This document shows, piece by piece, positions 35,361 through 44,826 of a stretch of 64,000 nucleotides of DNA; the first letter of the stretch is position 1; each line of letters opens with the position of its first letter. The stretch comes from Paenibacillus zeirhizosphaerae. Its GTDB lineage: Bacteria > Bacillota > Bacilli > Paenibacillales > Paenibacillaceae. The stretch lies in the NCBI RefSeq assembly GCF_030705605.1, contig NZ_JAPCKK010000016.1, positions 744,001 through 808,000 on the forward strand, given 5' to 3'. The notes below the pieces were generated by a model. The model was not told the origin of the DNA. It made no database searches and saw nothing but the letters and a program-made list of their open reading frames with translations. The translations under genes were made by a program, and so were the position numbers.

Positions 35361-35397
35361 ATAAAATCCCTTGCCTTTACCGGACAAGGGATTTTAT
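35361..35397 (+). terminator. pepF terminator
   Basis: Perfect 13-bp stem ATAAAATCCCTTG / CAAGGGATTTTAT with an 11-base loop. Confidence 0.85.
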
Positions 35398-35424
35398 ACT
35401 TATTATGCCAAGGAGGTGGCCCAA

Positions 35425-35766
35425 ATGAAATTACAATGGTCTCTGATCTCTGCATTAATCATCGCTTTGCTGACAGCAATCTTCGCCGTCATCAACGTCA
35501 AAGCGGTTCAAGTAAACCTGCTGTTCCAGGTTGTCGAAATTCCGCTTATTCTGTTGATTGTAGGCTGTACCTTGCTTGGAGGTTTGATCGTATTCTCCCT
35601 GGGGATGTTCCGCCAATTCAAACTGCAGCGTGAGGTTAAACGCCTCAAGCGCCAATTGGAGCTTCTTCAACAGGAGCCTGCAGCTCAAAATGCGGCCGGG
35701 GGAACCAAGGAAGCCGTCGCTGCGGAAGCATCTCCCGTCGAGAATACTGACCCACTGGCCAAATAA
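35425..35766 (+). CDS. LapA-domain (DUF1049) membrane protein
   Basis: A 113-residue protein with two membrane helices (about 5-24 and 38-60), followed by a coiled coil (QREVKRLKRQLELLQQ) and a disordered Ala/Glu tail. The pair of helices matches the lipopolysaccharide-assembly LapA domain, found widely in Gram-positives too, where its role is unknown. AAGGAGG precedes the ATG. The M42 peptidase gene begins 16 bases after its stop. Confidence 0.85.
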   Translation: MKLQWSLISALIIALLTAIFAVINVKAVQVNLLFQVVEIPLILLIVGCTLLGGLIVFSLGMFRQFKLQREVKRLKRQLELLQQEPAAQNAAGGTKEAVAAEASPVENTDPLAK

Positions 35767-35782
35767 GGAGGAACCTGCTTCG

Positions 35783-36820
35783 ATGAAAATTCAACCTAAT
35801 GAAGAATATATTATATCTCTGCTCAAGAAACTGTTAGACACCCCAAGTCCGAGCGGGTACACCCGCTCGATCATGGAAATTGTGCGCGAGGAGGCGGACA
35901 ATCTCGGATTCCCCTTGGAATGGAACGCCAAGGGCGGCGCCATCATTTCGCTGAAAGGCGAGAATACAGGTAACACGATAGCGCTGAGCGCTCACGTGGA
36001 TACCCTCGGGGCTATGGTGCGTTCGGTAACCAGCCACGGAACACTGCGCATTACCTCGGTTGGCGGATTCATGATGAACAGCATCGAGAATGAATACTGC
36101 CAAATACATACCAGAGGCGGAAAAGTCTACACAGGCACCATTCTTTCCGCACATCCTTCTGTTCATGTCTACGCAGATGTGCGTACCTTTGAGCGCAAAG
36201 AAAGCAATATGGAAGTACGGATTGATGAAATGGTTGAAACCAAGGAAGATGTCCTGAAGCTGGGCATCGCCGTAGGAGATTTCATCTCTTTTGATGCCCG
36301 TGCTGTCATAACGCCAAGCGGGTATATCAAATCACGCCATCTTGACGATAAAGCCAGTGTTGCGGCGCTGTTCGGCTTGCTCGAATCTAGCAGGCGTGAA
36401 GCGTGGATGCCAAAGTATGACGTCAAACTGCTGATTTCCAACTATGAGGAGGTTGGTCACGGCGCTTCCTATATTCCCGCCGACATCCGTGAGATGATCG
36501 CGATAGATATGGGCGCCATTGGTGATGATCTGAGCTGTAAGGAAACCGACGTTTCTATTTGTGCCAAGGACTCGTCCGGTCCGTATGACTATGACATGAC
36601 CAGCCGACTCATTGAACTAGCCAAGCAGCTTGAACTCCCTTACGCCGTTGATATTTATCCACAATACGGCTCGGATGCATCGGCAGCGCTTAAAGGCGGC
36701 AGCAACATTCGTGCTGCACTGGTCGGTCCAGGCGTACATGCTTCCCATGCGATGGAACGTACTCATAAGCAGGCCGTTGTGAATACTTCCCGCCTGCTCG
36801 CTGCCTATATCCGAGCATAA
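35783..36820 (+). CDS. M42-family metallo-aminopeptidase
   Basis: A 345-residue cytoplasmic dinuclear-zinc aminopeptidase (glutamyl aminopeptidase/FrvX family). Metal ligands are visible: SAHVDTLGA, SRHLDDKAS, NYEEVGHGA (catalytic Glu-Glu), IAIDMGAIGDD and GVHASHAMERTH near the end. AAGGAGG lies eleven bases before ATG 35783; the frame open to 35630 overlaps the LapA gene and is not needed. Second gene after lapA-like. Confidence 0.92.
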   Translation: MKIQPNEEYIISLLKKLLDTPSPSGYTRSIMEIVREEADNLGFPLEWNAKGGAIISLKGENTGNTIALSAHVDTLGAMVRSVTSHGTLRITSVGGFMMNSIENEYCQIHTRGGKVYTGTILSAHPSVHVYADVRTFERKESNMEVRIDEMVETKEDVLKLGIAVGDFISFDARAVITPSGYIKSRHLDDKASVAALFGLLESSRREAWMPKYDVKLLISNYEEVGHGASYIPADIREMIAIDMGAIGDDLSCKETDVSICAKDSSGPYDYDMTSRLIELAKQLELPYAVDIYPQYGSDASAALKGGSNIRAALVGPGVHASHAMERTHKQAVVNTSRLLAAYIRA

Positions 36821-36837
36821 CGATGCTCTTATGAACT

Positions 36838-36885
36838 AAAAGGCCTCCTGGAACCGCAAACATGCGGAATTCCAGGAGGCCTTTG
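36838..36885. terminator. Bidirectional terminator
   Basis: AAAAGGCCTCCTGGAA ... TTCCAGGAGGCCTTT with an inner CGC/GCG pair, between convergent genes. Confidence 0.85.
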
Positions 36886-36899
36886 TCATACAGCTTTAT

Positions 36900-38843
36900 T
36901 TATCCTTTGCTTTGCTCGATTTTCTCAGCCAATTCGTTCAGATAGGCCCAACGCTCCATAAGGTGCTCCAGTTCCTGCGCCGCCTCCGCCTGCTGAGTCA
37001 GCAGCTCTTGCAGGCGGGCCGAATCGCTGAATGAATGTTCCATGTCTACAGCGATCTGGGCGATCCGCTGTTCCGCCTTCTCTATCGTCTCATCGATCTG
37101 CTCATACTCTCTCTGCTCTTTATAGCTGAACTTCAGCTTCTCTTTCACTGGAGCCTTCACGATGTCTGCCACAGATTTCTCGTTCTTCTCTGCTTGAGCG
37201 GTCCGCCCCCTTGGCGCAGCGGACATCTGGGGTTTATCCAGCGCACTGCGGGCGATCCACTCGCTATATTCCGTATAGTTGCCCACATGCACTCTAACTT
37301 GACCGCCGCCCTCAAACGCAAATATTTTGTCAGTCGTCCGGTCCAGGAAGAAGCGATCATGGGAAACCGTGATGACCACACCCGGAAAATCATCCAGATA
37401 ATCCTCCAGCACACCCAGTGTCTGAATATCCAGATCATTCGTCGGCTCATCCAGCAGCAGCACATTCGGTGCCTCCATCAGGACACGCAGCAGATATAGA
37501 CGGCGCTTCTCTCCGCCCGATAAACGGGAAATCAAGGACCACTGCATGTTCGGCGGGAACAAGAATCGCTCCAGCATCTGCGCGGCTGTAATGGCGCTGC
37601 CGTCATCGGTGCGGATGACCTCCGCCCCTTCCTTGATGTATTCAATAACCCGCTGATTCGGGTTCATTTCCTGATGCTCCTGGGTAAAGTAACCCAGCTT
37701 AACCGTAGCCCCCAGCACAATCTGCCCGCTGTCCGGCTTTATTCGGCCTGCAATCATATTCAGCAGGGTGGACTTGCCGCTCCCGTTCGGTCCAACAATC
37801 CCGATCCGGTCCCCGGGTACGGCCGTGTAATCCAAATGCTCAATCAGTGTCCATCCGTCAACCGATTTGGAGAGTCCGTCAATCTCCAATATTTTTTTGC
37901 CCAGCCTTGTTGATGCGACCGACATATCCATGGTGCCTCCGCGCTGCTCGGGCTGCTGTTCCACCAGCTTTTCAAATCGCTCAATTCTTGCCTTCTGCTT
38001 CGTGGTGCGTGCCTTCGCACCGCGCCGAATCCATGCCAACTCATTGCGCAGCAGGTTTTGCCGCTTCTGCTCAGAGGCTGCTTCTCTTTCCTCACGCTCA
38101 GCCTTCAGCTCCAGAAATTTGCTGTAATTCGCTTCATAACGGAACATCTTTCCTTGATCCAATTCCAGCATGACAGTAGCCACCCGATCCAGAAAGTAAC
38201 GATCATGGGTAATCATAAGCAAGGCACCGCGTCTTTTCTGCAAATACTGCTCCAGCCATGCCACGGAATCGTTATCGATATGGTTGGTAGGCTCATCAAG
38301 AATGAGCAACTCGCAGGGCTGAATCAGCGCCGCTGCCAGAGCTACCCGTTTGCGCTGTCCGCCGGAGAGGTTCTCCATCTTGGCATCAAATTGGGTAATG
38401 CCCAGCCTCGTAAGCACACTTTTCGCATCACTTTCCAGTTGCCATGCTCCCAGTGTGTCCATCTGCTGATTGGCCGACAGCAGCCGTTTCTGAAGCTCCT
38501 CGCTGCCCGAGTTCAGCTCCAGCAGCTCCATAACCTCCATATACTCCCTTACCGCCTTCATTTCCGGAAGCGTTCCCTGGAAAATCTGCTGCAGGACATT
38601 CGCGTCCGGGTCAAAATCAGGATTTTGGGCCAGGTACTGAATGCGAACATCGTTGTTGATGGCCATATTGCCGCTGTCTGGTGTATCCAGCCCTGCGATG
38701 ACCCGCAAAAAAGTAGACTTCCCTGTGCCATTGACCCCCACGACACCAATTTTGTCGCGCTCATCCATGCCGAAGGAAGCATCTTGGAACAGTATTTTTT
38801 CTCCGTAGCTTTTTGAAAGATGTTCAATTGTTAATATATTCAT
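36900..38843 (-). CDS. ABC-F family ATPase (Uup/YfmR-like)
   Basis: A 647-residue ribosome-acting ABC-F protein: two nucleotide domains with GVNGTGKS (about 37) and GPNGSGKS, each with LSGGQ/LSGGE, DEPTNHID/DEPTNDLD, and an inter-domain linker with an ARTTKQKARIERFEKL helix. The C-terminal ~90 residues form a coiled coil as in Uup and YfmR. No membrane part, so not a transporter. First gene after the DUF92 gene in the same operon (13-base gap). Confidence 0.93.
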   Translation of the reverse strand: MNILTIEHLSKSYGEKILFQDASFGMDERDKIGVVGVNGTGKSTFLRVIAGLDTPDSGNMAINNDVRIQYLAQNPDFDPDANVLQQIFQGTLPEMKAVREYMEVMELLELNSGSEELQKRLLSANQQMDTLGAWQLESDAKSVLTRLGITQFDAKMENLSGGQRKRVALAAALIQPCELLILDEPTNHIDNDSVAWLEQYLQKRRGALLMITHDRYFLDRVATVMLELDQGKMFRYEANYSKFLELKAEREEREAASEQKRQNLLRNELAWIRRGAKARTTKQKARIERFEKLVEQQPEQRGGTMDMSVASTRLGKKILEIDGLSKSVDGWTLIEHLDYTAVPGDRIGIVGPNGSGKSTLLNMIAGRIKPDSGQIVLGATVKLGYFTQEHQEMNPNQRVIEYIKEGAEVIRTDDGSAITAAQMLERFLFPPNMQWSLISRLSGGEKRRLYLLRVLMEAPNVLLLDEPTNDLDIQTLGVLEDYLDDFPGVVITVSHDRFFLDRTTDKIFAFEGGGQVRVHVGNYTEYSEWIARSALDKPQMSAAPRGRTAQAEKNEKSVADIVKAPVKEKLKFSYKEQREYEQIDETIEKAEQRIAQIAVDMEHSFSDSARLQELLTQQAEAAQELEHLMERWAYLNELAEKIEQSKG

Positions 38844-38856
38844 CTATATTTACTCC

Positions 38857-39666
38857 TCACATCCATATATATCCCAGAACTAAAGCGACCAGGCCGCCTG
38901 CTATGGAGCTGATTATATTTACGGCGTCATTGGTCATCCATGACCATCCCCGTGCCTTCTCCGTCGCCTGGCCGCAATGCGTGCTGACCTCCACTTCACG
39001 TCCGCAGACACGGCAGCGGCTCATGTATTGTACTGTTGCTCCCAGGTATGAATCGGCAAAAGCACCCGCGGCCCCGGCTATGCCACCGGTCATGATCCAC
39101 GCCCACCACGACAAAATGCTCTCGCCAAGAACATACAGAAACAACCAGGCACTTAGACCAATCAGAGCCCCACCCGCCACGGCCGCGCTGGTTCCCAGAG
39201 CAGATACGCCCCCAGAGGTTCCGGGAGGAAGCGGACGCCCATTCAGCACCGAACGCGGGGACTGGCGGCTTAAGCTTCCAATCTCGGTTGCCCAGGTATC
39301 CGCAGTCACCGTCGCCATGACCCCGATAAAGAGAAATATCCAGGCCGGATGAGGCCAGACAGCATAACCAGCACACAGCAGCATGCCAAGCCCGCCGTTG
39401 GCAAACACCTGACCGGCATCCCGGTTCCCCGTTTTGGCATAAGATTTCTCCAGCTCTGCCTTACGCTCCTGCTTATATCTCGACAACAGCGTGGACGTTA
39501 TAAAAAATACCAGTAAAATACCAAACCAGAACAAATCCCCGGCTCCGTAGTAGACCGTGCCCATTACAAAGGCCGCTGCAAAACCGGACAAAGTCAGTGA
39601 TTTCTTTCGATATGCAGCCCCTCCGACAAGAAGGGCTCCCGCCGCTCCAATCAACCAGTCCACCAT
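38857..39666 (-). CDS. DUF92 family membrane protein
   Basis: About 269 residues with seven or so helices and the DUF92/TMEM19 core: ATVTADTWATEIG, PPGTSGGVSALG and GAAGAFADSYLGATVQ. Two C-terminal Cys pairs (CRVCGREVEV..HCG) suggest a small metal site. Related proteins include phytyl-phosphate and dolichol kinases, so a prenol-phosphate role is possible. AGGAGG is three bases from ATG 39666 and six from the next GTG, so either may start. Confidence 0.82.
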   Translation of the reverse strand: MVDWLIGAAGALLVGGAAYRKKSLTLSGFAAAFVMGTVYYGAGDLFWFGILLVFFITSTLLSRYKQERKAELEKSYAKTGNRDAGQVFANGGLGMLLCAGYAVWPHPAWIFLFIGVMATVTADTWATEIGSLSRQSPRSVLNGRPLPPGTSGGVSALGTSAAVAGGALIGLSAWLFLYVLGESILSWWAWIMTGGIAGAAGAFADSYLGATVQYMSRCRVCGREVEVSTHCGQATEKARGWSWMTNDAVNIISSIAGGLVALVLGYIWM

Positions 39667-39784
39667 ATACCTCCTATCAAGTCCAGAACCCGCCTGCGAC
39701 AATACGTTCGCAAACCTATTAACGATTATACCATGTTACCTGTCACCCAGGAAAAAGGGGGATTCCGCTAAAACATAATTTGAA

Positions 39785-39889
39785 ATTCAGGGGCAGCAAC
39801 GATTGGAGGAAGGACTCGTTCCCGCAGTGTCTCAGAGCATGAATAAAGGGAGCCCCTAGGTCAATCAACCTTTAAGGACACCCCTGATT
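39785..39889. repeat. Decayed copy of the dispersed hairpin repeat
   Basis: From 39791 to about 39846 the sequence resembles the right half of the repeats at 46221 and 50584 (CAGCaaCGATTG-aGGa...CTCGTTC...CTCAGAGCATGAA). It lacks the left arm. The stretch is framed by ATTCAGGGG (39785-39793) and CCCCTGATT (39881-39889). It sits downstream of the minus-strand FAH gene. Confidence 0.5.
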
Positions 39890-39909
39890 AAGATAGTACA
39901 ATTATTCCA

Positions 39910-40533
39910 TTAACCGATCGTGCAGGCTCCCTGTATTTCATCGGCCCAGCGCAACTCCAGCACATCGCCTTTAGCCACCGGCCCTACACCGGCCGGAGTC
40001 CCGGTAAAGATCAGGTCTCCCTTGCCCAAGCCATAATGGTCGGCAATATAATCCGCAATCTGCTGCAAGGAAAAGATCATGTCTTTCACATTGCCGCGCT
40101 GCACCTCAACCTCATTTTTGCGTAGTGAGAAGTCATGGTTCAGCAGGGCTGCTTCGCCTGCGAACGACAGGAAAGGAGTAAGCGGAGCTGAATTTTTGAA
40201 GGCTTTAGCTGCCGTCCATGGAAGCCCTTTTTGCTTGATGACGCTCTGCACGTCACGAAGTGTAAAATCGATGCCAAACGCAAACGCCTCGATGCATTCA
40301 TCCACCTTCACACCCCGCTCATAGCTTCGTCCCAATCTGACCACAAGCTCGGCTTCATAGTGTAGCTCACCCTGATCCAAAGGAAGCTGAAGTGCTTCCC
40401 CATTCATGGGAACGACTGCATGTGACGGTTTGAGGAATATCATCGGTGTTTCCGGTACGGCATTCCCCAGCTCTTCCGCATGCAGCCTATAATTACGTCC
40501 CACACAGTACACGTTACGTATTTCTCTGTTCAT
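39910..40533 (-). CDS. Fumarylacetoacetate hydrolase-family protein
   Basis: A 207-residue single FAH domain: NVYCVGRNYRLHAEELG, HYEAELVVRLG (metal Glu), FGIDFTLRDVQ and GDLIFTGTPAGVGP. Members hydrolyse or decarboxylate acylpyruvates or oxaloacetate. No aromatic pathway genes adjoin it, so the substrate is open. ATG 40533 has AAGGTGG eight bases upstream and overlaps the GDPD stop codon (ATGA). Confidence 0.9.
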   Translation of the reverse strand: MNREIRNVYCVGRNYRLHAEELGNAVPETPMIFLKPSHAVVPMNGEALQLPLDQGELHYEAELVVRLGRSYERGVKVDECIEAFAFGIDFTLRDVQSVIKQKGLPWTAAKAFKNSAPLTPFLSFAGEAALLNHDFSLRKNEVEVQRGNVKDMIFSLQQIADYIADHYGLGKGDLIFTGTPAGVGPVAKGDVLELRWADEIQGACTIG

Positions 40534-41309
40534 CGAATCAGCCACCTTTTTATTGTTAATAGTGTATTGCCGAGCAAGCTTGTTCCGTTAACCGCCTGAT
40601 CCCATGTCTCAGGCCGGTTCGTGCAAATCATCAGGTCAGGGTGGAGGGAGACGAGCCTGCGAATGGCTCCCGCCTGATCCGCCGTCCAGGCCATCACCGC
40701 AACCCCCTGCTTGGTCATTTCAGTCATAAGCTTGGCATCAATCTTCGGATAAGCCATGGACAGAAAAGAGCATCCCAGTGATGAAAGTCTCGTCGACAGA
40801 TCGGCTGGCCGAATATCCGTAATCAGACCTGTACCGATACCCGGCATAAGCTCCTTCACCCTGCGCAATGCCTGCTGGTCGAACGATGTCAATACGACAT
40901 CCTGCTCCATACCGCGTGAAATAATCAGACGGAGCACCTCCCTTTCCAGCCCGGGATACATATCTCCCGTAGTCTTCAGCTCAATGTTCAAATGGACTTT
41001 GCCCTTGCACAGATCAAGCACCTCCACGAGCGAAGGAATCGGTTCGCCACGGTAGCGAAGACTCTTCCAGGAGCCCGCATCCAGCCTGCGCAGCTCGTCC
41101 CAGGACTTGTCTCTGACTAGACCCGTCCCGTTGGTCGTACGCTCCAAACTAAAATCGTGAATGACTACGGGCACGCTGTCCCGTGATAACTGTACGTCCA
41201 GTTCTATCCACTTCACAAAAGGAAATTCCATGGCCTGCCTGAACGCAGCCAGCGTATTCTCGGGAGCTGAATAGGAAGAGCCCCGGTGAGCCACGCAGAG
41301 ATTATGCAT
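40530..41309 (-). CDS. Glycerophosphodiester phosphodiesterase
   Basis: A 259-residue GDPD TIM barrel: VAHRGSSYSAPENTLAAF with the catalytic His/Arg/Glu, IELDVQLSRDSVPVVIHD with Glu-Asp and His, and HLNIELKT. It splits glycerophosphodiesters into glycerol-3-phosphate and an alcohol. No signal peptide, so cytoplasmic. GGGGGAG precedes the ATG. Overlaps the FAH gene by four bases; both follow the CapA gene on the same strand. Confidence 0.93.
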   Translation of the reverse strand: MHNLCVAHRGSSYSAPENTLAAFRQAMEFPFVKWIELDVQLSRDSVPVVIHDFSLERTTNGTGLVRDKSWDELRRLDAGSWKSLRYRGEPIPSLVEVLDLCKGKVHLNIELKTTGDMYPGLEREVLRLIISRGMEQDVVLTSFDQQALRRVKELMPGIGTGLITDIRPADLSTRLSSLGCSFLSMAYPKIDAKLMTEMTKQGVAVMAWTADQAGAIRRLVSLHPDLMICTNRPETWDQAVNGTSLLGNTLLTIKRWLIR

Positions 41310-41348
41310 TCTGCTCCCCCTTAGACACGATAGTTGCCTGATATGAAA

Positions 41349-42440
41349 TCAACCTGCCGACGCTCTGCCCTTGTTATCGATGCTTATATTAGAAGAGGAC
41401 ATTCCCTCTACCTTTTTGAGGATTTTGGCAGATTTCTCTCCATACAGCGGTATGGGCTGCCCTAGCGCCGCCCTGAAGGGGATCAGCTTCATGGTACATG
41501 CGCCTTTTTTGGTACAGGATGCCTGAAAAACAGCCGTATCCCAGGTAGCTTCTGTTAATGATTTAGAAAAAATAAAATTGCCGGTACTGTAAGCGATCCA
41601 TTTGCCTTTATACTTCTCCAGTCCTTGCAGGACATGCGGATGGCTTCCAATTACGAGATCCGCCCCTGCATCAATGAAGGCATGAGCCAGCTCAGTCTGA
41701 TGATCCTCAAGGACAGATGTGCGTTCCTTGCCCCAATGTGCTGTTACGATCACCAAATCGGCCTTCTTACTGGCCATACGAATGGCCTTCAAAGCGGCTG
41801 CCGGATTGTAAACTCCCGCTACCCCCGCACGATTCACGCCAGCATACCAGCTCGCCTCGGGGATCACTCGGCTGTAGCCAAGCAGTGCAATGGTCATTCC
41901 GTTGCGCTTCACATATACCGGAGCATAGGCTTCCTGCGCATTCTTGCCGGCTCCCATAGAAAGAATGTCGTGATCACGCAGATGAGCCAGTGTATCCTGC
42001 AGTCCTTGGATACCTTGGTCGAGAATATGATTATTGGCTAGACTTACAACGTCCATCCCGGCAGCCGCAAGCTCAGGAAGGGCCTCCGGCGATGATTTAT
42101 ATATGTAGGTTTTATTGGCGGCACCTGTGCCTCTGTCCGTTACTGGTGTCTCCAAATTGCCCACCGTCAAATCATCTGACCTGAACAGGTTGCCCAGCCG
42201 CTTGTATGGATAATCATAGCCCTTTTCCTGCAGAAGCTCCTCCACTTTACCGGAAAATTGTATGTCACCGACAAAGTTGAAAGTTACATTGTTCGAGCCA
42301 GATGATGAATATGCCGTCAGAGTCGGCAATCCGACGATCATAAACAACAGGATAATATTGATTGCGGTCACAGCTCTAATCTTTTTGCGCCGCTGCCGCT
42401 TCTTCAGAGCTTCTCGCTCCTCGATTCTTGAGGGGGGCAT
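41349..42440 (-). CDS. CapA-family (poly-gamma-glutamate biosynthesis-like) protein
   Basis: A 363-residue membrane-anchored PGA_cap metallophosphatase-like protein: basic head, helix at about residues 24-44, then FVGDIQFSG, VGNLETPVTDRG, SLANNHILDQG, VTAHWGKE and IGSHPHVLQG. This family includes CapA/PgsA; there is no capB or capC nearby, so capsule synthesis is not implied. ATG 42440 follows AAGGAGG; the ATG at 42482 lies further up without a site. Confidence 0.88.
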   Translation of the reverse strand: MPPSRIEEREALKKRQRRKKIRAVTAINIILLFMIVGLPTLTAYSSSGSNNVTFNFVGDIQFSGKVEELLQEKGYDYPYKRLGNLFRSDDLTVGNLETPVTDRGTGAANKTYIYKSSPEALPELAAAGMDVVSLANNHILDQGIQGLQDTLAHLRDHDILSMGAGKNAQEAYAPVYVKRNGMTIALLGYSRVIPEASWYAGVNRAGVAGVYNPAAALKAIRMASKKADLVIVTAHWGKERTSVLEDHQTELAHAFIDAGADLVIGSHPHVLQGLEKYKGKWIAYSTGNFIFSKSLTEATWDTAVFQASCTKKGACTMKLIPFRAALGQPIPLYGEKSAKILKKVEGMSSSNISIDNKGRASAG

Positions 42441-42510
42441 AACTCCTCCTTGTTTTAAACTTTGTATTTCGGACTTCTTCATTATATATCATGATTCTCC
42501 GCAAAGAGAA

Positions 42511-42539
42511 CCCCCGCCGAACACTTCACTCGGCGGGGG
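42511..42539. terminator. Terminator downstream of hemH
   Basis: Perfect CCCCCGCCG/CGGCGGGGG stem with an 11-base loop; only a weak T run on either side. Confidence 0.65.
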
Positions 42540-42553
42540 CTACTTGGAGTTAT

Positions 42554-43498
42554 TCAATTGAGTTGCTTCCATTTGTCGATAATGATATCGCTCAACGTTT
42601 CCATGTATAAAGGATCACTGTTCAGCGAATCGATACGCATCAGCCGCATATCCAGCTCCCTAGCCACCGCCTGTGCCTCGATATCCAGATCGTACAACAC
42701 TTCCAGATGATCGGATACAAAGCCGACAGGCGCCACCAGCACATCCTCCACCTGCTCCTCGCTGAGCGTATGGAGCGTCTCCAAAATATCGGGACCAAGC
42801 CATGGTTCAGCCGTGCGCCCAGCACTCTGCCAGGTGAACTGCCAACTGCTGATCCCGGCACGCTCGGCCACCACCCTGGAAGTTTCCATAAGCTGATCAA
42901 CATAGGGATCACCCGCCGAAAGAATACGTTCCGGCAAGCTGTGGGCGCTGAACAGTACACGAACCGAATCTCGATGGGCACCTGCCTCCTCGAACAGATC
43001 CAGCTTGGCCGACACTCTTTGTACTAGAGCCTTGATCAATTTCGGATGCAGATGGTAGCTTTCGATAAAGGCCATGTTCAGGCCAAGTTCCACTGCCTTC
43101 TCTTGTGCCCGTTTGATATAACCGCCCACGCTCATAGAAGAATAGTGTGGAGCCAATACAATACCGATCGCCTGCTTGATTCCGTCGGCAGCCATTTGCC
43201 CGATTCCGTCCTCAATAAAGGGCCGGGCATGCTTTAAGCCCTGATAACATACAAACTCGACATCAGGATTGCGATTCTCACGGTTCAGCGTCTCCTGCAG
43301 GCTATGCACCTGACGGTCCGTATTTTCGCGCAGCGGGAATACACCTCCGACAATCGCCTCATACCTGTCCTTCAGTTCCTTAAGCTGCTCGGCTGAAGGA
43401 GCGCTGCCGCGCCGGATATGCGTATAATATGCCTCTACCTGATCCAAACTTTCCGGTGTGCCATACGACATGACAAGTACGCCTACAGTCTGCTTCAA
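42554..43498 (-). CDS. hemH: Ferrochelatase (coproporphyrin type)
   Basis: A 314-residue iron chelatase inserting Fe2+ into coproporphyrin III in the Gram-positive heme route. Motifs: VLVMSYGTPESLDQVEAYY, VLAPHYSSMSVGGY, FSAHSLPERIL (catalytic His) and VAPVGFVSDHLEVLYD. TTG start with AGAGGTG about nine bases upstream. It follows hemE by 39 bases; the usual third gene (hemY/cgoX) is not present, and a hairpin follows. Confidence 0.95.
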   Translation of the reverse strand: MKQTVGVLVMSYGTPESLDQVEAYYTHIRRGSAPSAEQLKELKDRYEAIVGGVFPLRENTDRQVHSLQETLNRENRNPDVEFVCYQGLKHARPFIEDGIGQMAADGIKQAIGIVLAPHYSSMSVGGYIKRAQEKAVELGLNMAFIESYHLHPKLIKALVQRVSAKLDLFEEAGAHRDSVRVLFSAHSLPERILSAGDPYVDQLMETSRVVAERAGISSWQFTWQSAGRTAEPWLGPDILETLHTLSEEQVEDVLVAPVGFVSDHLEVLYDLDIEAQAVARELDMRLMRIDSLNSDPLYMETLSDIIIDKWKQLN

Positions 43499-43537
43499 GT
43501 TATATTCACCTCTTTTGTACTTCTTTTTGTGCAGGTT

Positions 43538-44602
43538 TTATAGATTGTACTGGCCTACCCGCTGCCTGATCATTGTGGCAGAATACTCATGCACGTAATG
43601 AGTCAGTTCTCTCAGCTTATCAAGCGAGGCCTCCGGAAAGAGTCCGTGCCCCAAATTAAAAATATAGCCGGGTGCTTGCACTCCCTCGTCCACAATCGCT
43701 TTGGCCTGCTGTTTAATTACATCCATAGGTGCCGTTAATACATAAGGGTCCAGGTTGCCCTGAACTGCAAAACCATCGTTCAGCCGTCGGCGACCTTCCG
43801 CAATGGATACGCGCCAATCCAGACCAATGACATCTGCCTCAAGCTTGTGCAGCAAGGGCAGCAGCTCACCCGAGCTGACACCCGGAAAGTAAATCTTCGG
43901 CACCTTCAGGTCGGACAACTCATGAAATATCCGCTTGATTGTAGGCAAAACGTATATTTCGAAGTCTTTCGGTGCCAGTGCCCCGACCCAGCTATCAAAT
44001 AACTGGAACGCCTTACCGCCGTTCGCTACATGGGCGCGCAAATATGTAATGACCATATCCCCTAGCTTCTCCATTAAGCGAAACCACACCTGTGGCTCAC
44101 TGTACATAAGCGTTTTAGTATGAATGTAACCTTTGGAGGGACGCCCTTCGATCAAGTAGCTGGCGATCGTAAACGGTGCTCCGGCAAAGGTAATGAGCGG
44201 GACCTCAAGCTCCCGGTCGAGAATTTGGATCGTTTCCAGGATGTGAGACAAGTCCTTCTCCACATCGATCGGCTTAAGTCGGTCCACATCATTTGCAGTT
44301 CGAATCGGATTTTCTATGACCGGACCAATGTTTTTGACAATATCAAAATTTACGCCAAGGGAGGCGACCGGATTCATAATATCAGAATAGAGAATAGCAG
44401 CATCGACACCCAGCTTCCGAACAGGCATCATGGTCACTTCAGCCGCCAGCTCGGGCTGCCGGCATATTTCCAGCAAGGAGTATTTCTCTTTGATTTTCCG
44501 GTACTCAGGATCGTACCTTCCTGCTTGCCTCATGTACCAGACGGGTGTGTGGTCCACATCCTCCCCGAAGCAGGCACGGATAAAATTATCATTGTAGGTC
44601 AT
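43538..44602 (-). CDS. hemE: Uroporphyrinogen decarboxylase
   Basis: A 354-residue enzyme converting uroporphyrinogen III to coproporphyrinogen III. Signatures: PVWYMRQAGRYDPEYR near residue 20, LYSDIMNPVASLG, FAGAPFTIASYLIEG, and GNLDPYVLTAP. Cytoplasmic. ATG preceded by GGGGG nine bases upstream. First gene of a two-gene hem operon. Confidence 0.96.
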   Translation of the reverse strand: MTYNDNFIRACFGEDVDHTPVWYMRQAGRYDPEYRKIKEKYSLLEICRQPELAAEVTMMPVRKLGVDAAILYSDIMNPVASLGVNFDIVKNIGPVIENPIRTANDVDRLKPIDVEKDLSHILETIQILDRELEVPLITFAGAPFTIASYLIEGRPSKGYIHTKTLMYSEPQVWFRLMEKLGDMVITYLRAHVANGGKAFQLFDSWVGALAPKDFEIYVLPTIKRIFHELSDLKVPKIYFPGVSSGELLPLLHKLEADVIGLDWRVSIAEGRRRLNDGFAVQGNLDPYVLTAPMDVIKQQAKAIVDEGVQAPGYIFNLGHGLFPEASLDKLRELTHYVHEYSATMIRQRVGQYNL

Positions 44603-44826
44603 TGGCTTGAGCCCCCAGTTCGAGTGTAAAACCTATACATTTATTATGCCCTTTTTAAAAGTATGTAACAACCAGGCTTTCCGGCTGAACGATGACAATC
44701 CGATGACAGTTGGATAAAGTTTCAATGAAGTGTGTTATACTAAAAAGACATGTTTTTTTCAAGGTTTTCCCAGACTACGGGCGGAAATTCTCGATTAGCC
44801 CTCCACGGCGAAAGGAAGTGAGCACC

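Noticed and set aside
41349..42440. Poly-gamma-glutamate capsule locus
   Set aside because: CapA-like proteins are common without capsule synthesis, and no capB/capC lies nearby.
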